Assembly (NCBI GenBank): GCA_964555935.1
Contig: CAZKUN010000406.1
Location: 1 to 5,647 of the forward strand
DNA: 5,647 bases
DNA from: CAZKUN01 sp964555935
Lineage (GTDB): Bacteria; Armatimonadota; Zipacnadia; Zipacnadales; VGFC01
Direction: 5' to 3'
Position 1 is the stretch's first letter. Each line of letters opens with the position of its first letter. Below the pieces are notes generated by a model, which searched no databases, was not told the origin of the DNA, and saw nothing but the letters and a program-made list of their open reading frames with translations. This document shows, in pieces, positions 1 through 5,524 of this stretch. The position numbers were made by a program, and so were the translations under genes.

Positions 1-481
1 AATACTCGGCCAGCTCCAAGATGTCTTCGCGACGGCGCCGTAGGGGCGGCACCTCCAGCTCCACGCCGGCGAGACGGTAGTACAGGTCGGCGCGGAACCG
101 GCCGGCCCCAACCAGCCCCCGCAGGCATTTGTTCGTCGCCACGACCACCCGGATATCAACCGGCCGGGGCCCCTGCCCGCCGACCCGTTCGACGGCGAGC
201 TCCTGCACCGCCCGGAGCAGCTTGGCCTGCGCCGCCGGCGACAGCTCGGCGACCTCGTCGAGGAAGAGCGTGCCCCGATCGGCCGCTTCGAACTTGCCTC
301 GTCGGGCGCGCACTCCGGTGGCAATGCGGTCTTCGATCCCAAACAGCTCCGCCTCGAGCAAGCTCTCGACCAGCGCCGCGCAGTTGACGGCCACGAAGGG
401 GCCTTGGTGGCGGACGCTCAGGTCGTGCACCTGTCGCGCAACGAGCTCTTTTCCCGATCCGGTCTCTCCCTCAAGCGGGTC
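1..481 (-). pseudogene. Interrupted NtrC-type (sigma-54-interaction-like) AAA+ regulator, central domain fragment
   Basis: About 160 codons of an AAA+ domain of the bacterial enhancer-binding protein family are open at the left window edge. Read leftward they show Walker A GETGSGKE (449-469), the following ELVARQVHD helix, FVAVNCAAL, ELFGIED, then GKFEAADRGTLFLDE with Walker B at 254-274, AQAKLLRAVQE, the sensor-like VVVATN, and FRADLYYRL. These are family hallmarks. The GAFTGA loop that contacts sigma-54 is replaced by DRIATGV (311-331), so the protein may not be a true sigma-54 activator. The frame meets a TGA at 482-484, only four codons upstream of the Walker A motif, and no N-terminal sensory domain precedes it. 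The recombinase frame begins to overlap here, so I infer that the gene was split by integration of the neighbouring element. The missing 5' part should lie at the element's far end, outside the window. Confidence 0.88.
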
Positions 482-2130
482 TCAATAGTCAAATGCGTCT
501 TTCGACTGGAGGTCGGAAGATTCGTCGTACCGCACAGTGCCATCAAGTCCCCCGTGGCTTCGGCGCGAAGGAACGGGCGGCCCTCATCACGGACCGGCGA
601 TATCGTGAACGTGACGCTGAGCCGGCTGAACTCCGCCTTCGCTCGTTCCGGAGCCGCGCGGAGCAATTCGGATAGATCGGCGAGCTGCTGCCTGACCCAT
701 GTGGGGAACACGGCCAAGTCCACAGCAGGTAACGTCGTCGTGGCGTCCAGGACGCGATCGAGCTCTCGCAGCTCATCCTCGCGCCTCGCGATGGCCTGTG
801 TGAGCGATGAGAGCGCCGTACCGCCCTCGATGGCCTCGATGAGACGCGCCAACCTGCGAGCCACGGCGTCACGCTGCGCAGTCAGTTGCTCACGGTCCGT
901 AGGAGCCTCTTGCAAGACCCGGCTGACCTCGCTGGATACGGCATCCGTGATCGCGCCAACCATGTCAGGTTGGACCAACGCTGCTTGGAGGCGAGCCAGC
1001 ACGAGCGGATCGACAACCTTGGCTCGAACCGTGAGTCGGTTATCACAGGCCGTCAGGCCGTTCTGCCAAGAGTTCGGGCAGCCGTACCGTGGGCTCCCCC
1101 GGCCGCCCGCCACGATAGAGACTCCTCCCCCGCAGACTCCGCAACGACTCAATCCGACGAGCAGATGTGGCGAGTAGAGTCCCGCGCGCCCACCCGTTCG
1201 AGCACGAGGTCCGGGTTTGCGGCACATCTCCCTGAGCTGCCGTCGTCGCGCCTGTGCTCGCTCCCAGAGGTCGTCGCTGACAATCCGAAGCTCCGGGCGC
1301 TCGAACACATGCCAGTCCTCCCGCGATCGCTGGCGCCTGACGCGCCTATTCGTACCGGGTCTACGCTCATAGGTGTGCTGCCCCCAAATCTGCTTTCCGA
1401 GATACCGCTCGTTGGTCAAGATCCGGGTGATTGCACTCTTGGTCCAGCGCGCCCCTCGTGGAGCCGGGATTCCGGCCCGTGTCAGATGGTCCACCATGCG
1501 CGGGCCTGAGAAGCCCTCGGCATACCACCTGAAGACCTGTCTGATTGTCTGCGCCTGGTCACGGTCCATCTCCAAACGCCGCCCGACCACTACAGCGCCG
1601 CTCGAGTCGGATCTCCCAGTGGGGTCTAGCACCGGCTCTGTTCGATAGCCGTAGGTCTTACTCCCTGTGTGGAAGCCCCGCTGGAGCTGTCCCTCCAGGC
1701 CCCGCTTGATCTTCTTCGACATTTCCTGGAGGTACAGCCCGTCAACAAGGCCGTGTACGGTGAGCAGGGTTTCGGCTTGTTCGTTGTCAGAATCGATCTG
1801 CTGCGAGAGGTAGATCGTGCGAACGCCGGAGAACCGCAAGTGACGCAGGACATAGAGGGCATCCCGCAGATCGCGAGCAACCCGAGATGAGTCGTCCACC
1901 AACAGAATGTCGAAGGGCCGAGGCACAGTCTCTGCCGCTGCGAGTAGCGCCTGGATGCCAGGTCGTCCCTCCATGCTGCTCCCAGAAACCGCTGCGTCGG
2001 TGTAGATGTGCGCGTCTACCACCGACCACCCCTGCTGGTCGGCGTAGCGGCGGGCAACAGCGATCTGATCATCGATGGAGGTCTGACGCTGGAGGTCCGA
2101 GGAGAAGCGCGCGTAGACCGAACAACGCAT
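418..2130 (-). CDS. Large serine recombinase (site-specific integrase)
   Basis: A 570-residue cytoplasmic DNA recombinase of the resolvase/invertase superfamily, expected to integrate and excise the element by a serine-DNA covalent intermediate. The N-terminal resolvase domain opens with YARFSSDLQ (catalytic serine at residue 10) and has the DDSSRVARD motif (residues 79-87). A recombinase domain follows at about 155-300. A zinc ribbon with cysteines at about 330, 333, 351 and 362, a helical coiled-coil-like stretch (about 400-465) and a C-terminal segment complete the layout of large serine integrases. The ATG at 2130 is chosen because the resolvase fold starts there. The open frame extends upstream to 2232, but that part overlaps the preceding small gene and lacks homology. 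No strong ribosome binding site is visible, so translation may be coupled to the gene ending 10 bases upstream. The last 20 or so residues (from about 549) appear to be encoded by the flanking regulator gene in another frame, so the C-terminus may change on excision. Confidence 0.93.
   Translation of the reverse strand: MRCSVYARFSSDLQRQTSIDDQIAVARRYADQQGWSVVDAHIYTDAAVSGSSMEGRPGIQALLAAAETVPRPFDILLVDDSSRVARDLRDALYVLRHLRFSGVRTIYLSQQIDSDNEQAETLLTVHGLVDGLYLQEMSKKIKRGLEGQLQRGFHTGSKTYGYRTEPVLDPTGRSDSSGAVVVGRRLEMDRDQAQTIRQVFRWYAEGFSGPRMVDHLTRAGIPAPRGARWTKSAITRILTNERYLGKQIWGQHTYERRPGTNRRVRRQRSREDWHVFERPELRIVSDDLWERAQARRRQLREMCRKPGPRARTGGRAGLYSPHLLVGLSRCGVCGGGVSIVAGGRGSPRYGCPNSWQNGLTACDNRLTVRAKVVDPLVLARLQAALVQPDMVGAITDAVSSEVSRVLQEAPTDREQLTAQRDAVARRLARLIEAIEGGTALSSLTQAIARREDELRELDRVLDATTTLPAVDLAVFPTWVRQQLADLSELLRAAPERAKAEFSRLSVTFTISPVRDEGRPFLRAEATGDLMALCGTTNLPTSSRKTHLTIETRLRERPDREKSSLRDRCTT
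470..495. other. Probable attachment-site junction (chromosome/element boundary)
   Basis: Left of about 475-484 the minus strand reads as a conserved AAA+ domain. Right of it the same frame is closed and the sequence becomes the 3' part of the serine recombinase gene. Base composition also falls from very GC-rich on the left to more mixed on the right. Large serine recombinase genes usually lie directly beside one attachment half-site, which fits. The exact crossover dinucleotide cannot be fixed without the other junction or an empty site. Confidence 0.6.
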
Positions 2131-2140
2131 GGCGGGTATC

Positions 2141-2332
2141 TTACGCGGCGGGCTTCGGCTTTGCGAGTGTGCCCCCCGAAGGGGCCTGCATCCCGTGTTC
2201 TTGGAGAAACCGTTCGACGAGTGCGGGGACAACTACCCGGTCCACGAAGCTGGCGAGTTCGGAGCGATCTAATTCGCGCCTCCCGATAATCGAACCAAGG
2301 GTCTTGGCGCCTTTCGATCGGTCGTCGAGCAT
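2141..2332 (-). CDS. Small conserved-looking protein of unknown function upstream of the recombinase
   Basis: A 63-residue charged, mostly helical protein with no recognised domain. The core RRELDRSELASFVDRVVVPA followed by LVERFLQEHG looks like an amphipathic helix. Its stop lies 10 bases before the recombinase ATG, and its ATG at 2332 lies 6 bases after the stop of the preceding small gene, which suggests one operon. GAGGAG (minus strand, 2345-2350) is a possible ribosome binding site but is 12 bases from the ATG, which is long. The frame is the same as that of the preceding gene, with a single TAG (2339-2341) and two sense codons between them, so this may be the C-terminal half of a formerly or conditionally single protein. 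A partner or directionality role with the recombinase is possible from position alone. Confidence 0.55.
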   Translation of the reverse strand: MLDDRSKGAKTLGSIIGRRELDRSELASFVDRVVVPALVERFLQEHGMQAPSGGTLAKPKPAA

Positions 2333-2338
2333 GTCCCG

Positions 2339-2632
2339 CTACAGCTCCTCTTCCTTGGGTCGCTCGAACACGGTGATATGTGTCCCGGCGACGGGACAAT
2401 TTGTCATGGAACCACCATGACGCCGTGACGAATATCTGCGAACCTTGTAGACAATCTCCCCGAGCGCATGACCGGGGTCGCCGGCCGTCTCGGCCACGAA
2501 CGCATACATCGGGTTCGGGCCAGTCAGTCCAGTCTGCTGATACCCCTTGTCGGCGGCCGTCTCGTCCAGGAGCTCTCGGACCGCCTCACAGAATGACGGG
2601 AACGCGGGTTCACCAACGGCTCGCACCGTCAC
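2339..2632 (-). CDS. Small hypothetical protein (97 aa), first gene of the recombinase operon
   Basis: A 97-residue protein I cannot assign to a function. The stretch around GLTGPNPMYAFVAETAG and HALGEIVYKVRRY reads like the conserved core of small hypothetical proteins on integrative elements; this is from memory and not verified. The start is GTG at 2632, supported by GAGGG on the minus strand (2640-2644) seven bases upstream. No ATG exists further upstream in frame. The last ~30 residues (SMTNCPVAG onwards) look less like a folded domain. The gene lies downstream of the GC hairpin and repeat array and upstream of the 63-residue gene, to which it would be fused if the TAG at 2339-2341 were read through. 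Confidence 0.6.
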   Translation of the reverse strand: MTVRAVGEPAFPSFCEAVRELLDETAADKGYQQTGLTGPNPMYAFVAETAGDPGHALGEIVYKVRRYSSRRHGGSMTNCPVAGTHITVFERPKEEEL

Positions 2633-2698
2633 GCGACAACCCTCGCTTCGTCGTAGGCCGTGGCGAGCTCGGCCGGTGTTTCTCCTGCCACTGCCACT

Positions 2699-2725
2699 CG
2701 CGGCCCCCCCTAAAGGGGGGCCGCG
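2699..2725. repeat. Perfect GC-rich hairpin (11-bp stem) next to the TGGCAG array
   Basis: Positions 2699-2709 (CGCGGCCCCCC) pair perfectly with 2715-2725, leaving a CTAAA loop on the plus strand. Beyond a small internal loop, TGCCAC (2692-2697) can also pair with GTGGCA (2730-2735), giving a longer two-part stem. Two head-to-tail CTGCCA copies (2685-2696) on the left mirror the TGGCAG array on the right. There is no U-tract on either strand, so it is not a textbook intrinsic terminator. It could still attenuate transcription between the ATPase gene and the recombinase operon, or act as a cruciform at an origin. Confidence 0.75.
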
Positions 2726-2730
2726 TGACG

Positions 2731-2856
2731 TGGCAGAGCGTGGCAGTGGCGATGGCAGTCAATGGCAGACCCCTATAAACATTGGTTCTCTTGCGTGGCA
2801 GTCCCCGTGGCAGTGGGTGGCAGGGCCGTGGCAGAGGCGTGGCAGTTGACTGGCAG
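2731..2856 (+). repeat. Ten helically phased TGGCAG direct repeats, candidate iterons/origin
   Basis: Exact TGGCAG hexamers start at 2731, 2741, 2753, 2763, 2796, 2808, 2818, 2829, 2840 and 2851, all in one orientation. Steps are 10, 12, 10, 33, 12, 10, 11, 11 and 11 bases. The 33-base gap equals three turns, so all ten lie on roughly the same DNA face. The gap (2769-2795) holds an AT-richer stretch with CTATAAACATTGG. The array covers the last ~28 codons of the ATPase gene and its untranslated 3' side. Phased direct repeats beside a replication-type ATPase gene are typical of iteron origins. This reading is an inference; the repeats could instead bind a regulator. Confidence 0.7.
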
Positions 2857-4323
2857 GGACTCAGATTCCGGCGCCTTGCCGGTCCACACAAAACGCTGCC
2901 CCTGGGTGCTGATGTAACCGCCCTCGATCAACACCTTCTTGGCCCTGTAGAACGTCCGCTCAGGGACATCGGGTAGCGCCGCCTTCCACTCGGTGCCGGT
3001 GGCCCCGTCGTCCTTCGTGAAGCTCGATCGCAGGGCGTGCAGGGCCTTCTGTTGGGTGTCGCTCAACCCTGGTCGTGGGGCGTCGCTGGCGAGCTGCATG
3101 ACACAGCCCCCCCCGCTCGTCGCCATCTGCACATCCACCGGTGCGAACTTGGCCGCGTCCTTCTGTTTGGTGCAGGTCAGGCGCAGTTGGTCGTCGGTCT
3201 GCGTCAGTTGCAGCATGGTGTCGCAGGCCCCGCGGAGCGCCCCGCTGCCCCGTTCGTGCCTCTCCTGCTTGTCGGTGTGATGCACCAGGATGACGGTCGC
3301 GTCAAACGCGGTCCGGACGCGGTCGGCGTTGCTGACGACGAGGCCCATGTCCTTCGCGCTGTTCTCGTCACCGCCCGGCATGCTGCGCGCGACGGTGTCG
3401 AAGACGACCAGCGAGGGTTTCAATGACCGGGTGCGGATGCTGTCGATGAACACCGTGGTGTCGCCCATGTCGAGGAGGTTGACGGCCGTAGGGACCGTGC
3501 AGAAGTAGATCGGTTCGTCCAACGGATAGCCGTGCGACCGCTTCCAGGCCCGGACCTTGAGCTGGATGGTGTCGGCGCCTTCGGCCGCCACGTGGACCAC
3601 TGGCCCCGTGGTCGTGGTGGCCGCACCGAGCCACGCCGTGCCGGTCGCAACGCTGCACCCGAGGTCGACCATCGCGGTGGTCTTGCCGACTTCAGGCGGG
3701 CCATAGATGCAGGCGAGGCTGTTCTGGAGCATCCGCCCTTCAACCATCCAGGTCGGCGCCGGTCGGTTCAGGAGCTCGACATCGTCAAGGAGGGCAAACT
3801 GCGCTCCGACGTCGGGAGCGTGCAAGGTCGACACGGTCTCGATGAGGTACGAGAGGGCGCCGTTGTCGATCGCGCCCGGGTCATCGTGGAGCTGCCCGAT
3901 GAGCTTCTCGTTGGCGTAGTAGACGACCCGGCACCGGCGGTACCGGTCGAGCGTCGCGACCAGATACCTGACGTCCTCGGGAGTCCGGCGCGGCTCCCCC
4001 TCCGCCAGACTGTACAGATACCCCACCCCGACCTCGTCGAGCGTGCCGAGGTGCTCGAGATGCATACGTACAGTCCTCATGTCCGGAGTCACGCCTTGGT
4101 CATCGAGCTCTGAGACCGTCTCCCAGATCTTCTGGTGGGCCGGACGGGCGAAATGATTCCTGGACAGGCCGCTCTCGCGATAGATCGGATATTGGCCTAG
4201 GTGAAGCAGCACATCGCCGAGGATGGAGCCTTCAGTCTCTGTGGATCGCCAGCGATCGACGACGTCGAGGCGCCTCGCTTCTCCGACCGGGGGCTCCTTA
4301 TGCCGCTCTAGGTTGGGCGCCAT
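2773..4323 (-). CDS. DnaB-N/RepA-like AAA ATPase (putative replicative helicase of the element)
   Basis: A 516-residue cytoplasmic ATPase probably acting in replication of the element. Residues ~30-165 (GSILGDVLLHLGQYP ... HFARPAHQKIWETVSELDDQG) match the DnaB-type N-terminal helical domain. Residues ~190-400 form a RecA-like RepA/AAA_25 core with Walker A GPPEVGKTT (208-216), a VAAEGAD segment, Walker B SLVVFDT (304-310) followed by ARSMPGGDENSAKDMG, and the sensor VILVHHTD (344-351). Residues ~420-482 look like a winged helix (DTQQKALHALRS ... FYRAKKVLIEGGYI). The final ~30 residues are low-complexity (HASATALPPTATGTAT) because they are written in the TGGCAG repeat array, so they are probably a by-product of the DNA repeats. 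The ATG at 4323 follows the excisionase-like gene by 14 bases. No strong ribosome binding site is visible. Plasmid-type RepA-like helicases assemble as hexamers; that is family knowledge, not shown here. Confidence 0.87.
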   Translation of the reverse strand: MAPNLERHKEPPVGEARRLDVVDRWRSTETEGSILGDVLLHLGQYPIYRESGLSRNHFARPAHQKIWETVSELDDQGVTPDMRTVRMHLEHLGTLDEVGVGYLYSLAEGEPRRTPEDVRYLVATLDRYRRCRVVYYANEKLIGQLHDDPGAIDNGALSYLIETVSTLHAPDVGAQFALLDDVELLNRPAPTWMVEGRMLQNSLACIYGPPEVGKTTAMVDLGCSVATGTAWLGAATTTTGPVVHVAAEGADTIQLKVRAWKRSHGYPLDEPIYFCTVPTAVNLLDMGDTTVFIDSIRTRSLKPSLVVFDTVARSMPGGDENSAKDMGLVVSNADRVRTAFDATVILVHHTDKQERHERGSGALRGACDTMLQLTQTDDQLRLTCTKQKDAAKFAPVDVQMATSGGGCVMQLASDAPRPGLSDTQQKALHALRSSFTKDDGATGTEWKAALPDVPERTFYRAKKVLIEGGYISTQGQRFVWTGKAPESESLPVNCHASATALPPTATGTATQENQCL

Positions 4324-4337
4324 GAAACGGTCAATGC

Positions 4338-4544
4338 TTAAGCATCGCTGACGCGCTTAGTGAGCCATCGTTTGAGTTCGTCGTTCGGCACTCGGATCGA
4401 TTTCCCGATCTGCACGGATGGCAGCTCGTGCGAGGCGATGAGTTGATAGCACTTCGATCGGGAGATACTGAGCGCCTGCGCGGCTTCAGCGACCCGCAGC
4501 GCCAGGCGTGGGGGATGCGGCTCCGGGCTCGTTATCTGCGTCAT
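4338..4544 (-). CDS. Excisionase-like helix-turn-helix protein
   Basis: A 68-residue DNA-binding protein of the excisionase/MerR-like HTH_17 type. The motif LRVAEAAQALSISRSKCYQL followed by IASHELPSVQIGKSIRVP and DELKRWL is the typical arrangement: HTH helices, then a wing ending in the R-V-P and helix segment. Likely roles are recombination directionality or repression of the divergent promoter. Start choice: the ATG at 4550 touches the GAAAGGA sequence with no spacer, whereas the ATG at 4544 is six bases away, so 4544 is preferred. The gene is first in the leftward set and lies 14 bases upstream of the ATPase gene. A perfect palindrome, ATGCTTAAGCAT (4334-4345), covers its TAA stop. Confidence 0.82.
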   Translation of the reverse strand: MTQITSPEPHPPRLALRVAEAAQALSISRSKCYQLIASHELPSVQIGKSIRVPNDELKRWLTKRVSDA

Positions 4545-4550
4545 CCGCAT

Positions 4551-4556
4551 TCCTTT
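4551..4556 (-). promoter_or_regulatory. Ribosome binding site AAGGA of the excisionase-like gene
   Basis: Minus-strand AAAGGA directly abuts the ATG at 4550 but lies six bases from the ATG at 4544. It therefore favours the inner start codon. Confidence 0.55.
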
Positions 4557-4559
4557 CGT

Positions 4560-4620
4560 CTCTTCTTGACTGTCCGTCCACCTATGTATATTGTATCACC
4601 TATGTTTACATTTTGTAGAC
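4560..4620. promoter_or_regulatory. AT-rich divergent promoter/operator region with repeats
   Basis: This is an AT-rich island in otherwise GC-rich DNA, between divergently transcribed genes. CACCTATGT occurs twice (4579-4587 and 4597-4605), 18 bases apart. An inverted repeat TACA-TTT-TGTA lies at 4607-4617. On the plus strand TTGACT (4566-4571) with TATTGT 17 bases later (4589-4594), or TATATT at 4587-4592, is a fair candidate for a promoter of the rightward gene. On the minus strand the same AT-rich stretch offers TATACA/GATACAAT-like boxes for the leftward genes. The repeats would overlap both promoters, as expected of an operator. The promoter assignment is an inference from sequence only. 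Confidence 0.5.
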
Positions 4621-4682
4621 GCGTCCTTCATGTTTTCGTCGCGCACCTGTATCGAGTGTGTGGTCCGCAATAGAGGGCAACC

Positions 4683-5396
4683 GTGGATAGGATGACGACG
4701 CCCGTGTCGCGCGTGAAGTTTCTCGTCGAGTACGCCTACAACGACCTCGACAAGTTGCGAGAAGGGGATTGGCTCAACCTCTGGCCCGACCTCACCATGT
4801 TTCTGATCGACGGTCGCCGTCCACAGGATGCAGAGTGGGGCGAGAATTTTTCCGCTGGTCAAGTGTGGGTTGACATAGACGGCATCCAGATACCACGCAA
4901 CAAGGCAGCGCGAAGAAAGTTGCTGAGAGCGATCCAGCGTGAGCTGGTTGCGCTGTTCGATTTCATCGTCGCGGAAGTCTCGCCGGACGAGGTTCGCTAC
5001 CCGGTCAAGGACAGCACGATGGTCGTTAAGTTGCTGCCAGGGTCCATACGCGGTCGCGACGTTTCCTGGCCATCCTTACGCTTTCGGCCGGTCCGCGTCC
5101 CAGGGACGCGGGACAGCTTGGGCTTCACGGCGAGTGGCAAAGTTCGCGATCTCGTGTTGTGGAAAGCGACTCAGGATCTACTGCGCTTTCCGAGCCGACC
5201 GCTGAACCGTTGTCCCGGCTGCGGCCGGGTCTTCTATCGCGTCCGTAAGCAGACTTACTGCACACGTGTCTGCTTTAAGCAGCACTACGACGCCAAGCGG
5301 CCACCGCAGGCCAAGAACCAGAAGCGCGCGCGTGACCGAGCGGCGGCAAAACGGCGTCGGCTCGCCGCCGCCAAGGCGAAGCGGAGGAGACCATGA
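4683..5396 (+). CDS. Basic zinc-knuckle protein upstream of a tyrosine integrase start
   Basis: A 237-residue protein of unknown function. Residues 1-165 show no family I can name; they contain aromatic-rich, mixed alpha/beta-like sequence (DWLNLWPDLTMFLIDG). Residues 174-202 hold a four-cysteine motif, CPGC (177, 180) and CTRVC (193, 197), giving C-x2-C-x12-C-x3-C, resembling CGNR-type zinc fingers. The tail from 203 to 237 is strongly basic and Lys/Arg/Ala-rich, so DNA or RNA binding is likely. GTG at 4683 is chosen because AGAGGG (4672-4677) lies five bases upstream; the next ATG (4692) has no properly spaced site. The stop overlaps the integrase ATG as ATGA, which indicates translational coupling and a shared role with the integrase. 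It is divergent from the excisionase-like gene and probably under the same control region. Confidence 0.8.
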   Translation: MDRMTTPVSRVKFLVEYAYNDLDKLREGDWLNLWPDLTMFLIDGRRPQDAEWGENFSAGQVWVDIDGIQIPRNKAARRKLLRAIQRELVALFDFIVAEVSPDEVRYPVKDSTMVVKLLPGSIRGRDVSWPSLRFRPVRVPGTRDSLGFTASGKVRDLVLWKATQDLLRFPSRPLNRCPGCGRVFYRVRKQTYCTRVCFKQHYDAKRPPQAKNQKRARDRAAAKRRRLAAAKAKRRRP

Positions 5397-5524
5397 CGGG
5401 ACGACGACGCGGACGCGGCGAAGGTAGCATCAGGCAACGGGCGGACGGTCGGTGGGAGGTCCGCATCAACCTTGGACGCGGCGGCCCCGACGGCAGGCGA
5501 CGTCGCAAGTCGCCGCTCGCGTGA
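5393..5524 (+). pseudogene. Truncated tyrosine integrase, N-terminal arm-binding domain only
   Basis: A 43-residue frame beginning MTGRRRGRGEGSIRQRADGR and continuing WEVRINLGRGGPDGRRRRKS. This is the characteristic start of phage and ICE-type tyrosine integrases: the AP2-like N-terminal domain that binds arm sites, whose strands follow a GEGSI-x-R-x-DGRW pattern. A strong ribosome binding site, GGAGGAGA (5383-5390), sits two bases before the ATG (GGAGG itself six bases upstream), and the start overlaps the preceding stop. A TGA at 5522-5524 ends it where other family members run on for 300 or more residues. Neither other plus-strand frame continues the homology in the remaining 120 bases, so this is better explained by a deletion or recombination junction near 5512-5525 than by a simple frameshift. 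Confidence 0.75.

Noticed and set aside
404..1177. Long plus-strand frame opposite the recombinase gene
   Set aside because: The protein is Arg/Ser/Ala-rich without recognisable domains, and the opposite strand carries clear recombinase and AAA+ motifs. It is an antisense shadow in GC-rich DNA.
2131..2232. N-terminal extension of the recombinase frame to the ATG at 2232
   Set aside because: The extra 34 residues have no resolvase homology and overlap the end of the 63-residue gene. The catalytic fold begins at the ATG at 2130.
2629..2697. Minus-strand 22-codon frame from GTG 2697 ending AYDEARVVA and overlapping the 97-residue gene as GTGA
   Set aside because: It is very short, its start falls in the CTGCCA/hairpin block, and it has no positioned ribosome binding site. 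The GTGA overlap is suggestive of coupling but not enough to call a gene.
2699..2725. Classical intrinsic terminator
   Set aside because: The stem is strong, but neither strand has a following U-tract, so it is reported as a hairpin/repeat instead.
2731..2856. CRISPR array
   Set aside because: The repeats are only 6 bp with 4-6 bp gaps and lie partly in coding sequence. They fit iterons, not CRISPR repeats and spacers.
3532..4113. Plus-strand 193-codon frame opposite the ATPase gene
   Set aside because: It has no domain, and the antisense ATPase gene with Walker motifs explains the open frame.
5275..5508. Minus-strand 77-codon frame opposite the zinc-knuckle protein tail
   Set aside because: It is Arg/Pro/Ser-rich and antisense to a Lys/Arg-rich tail. 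It has no supporting motif or start signal.
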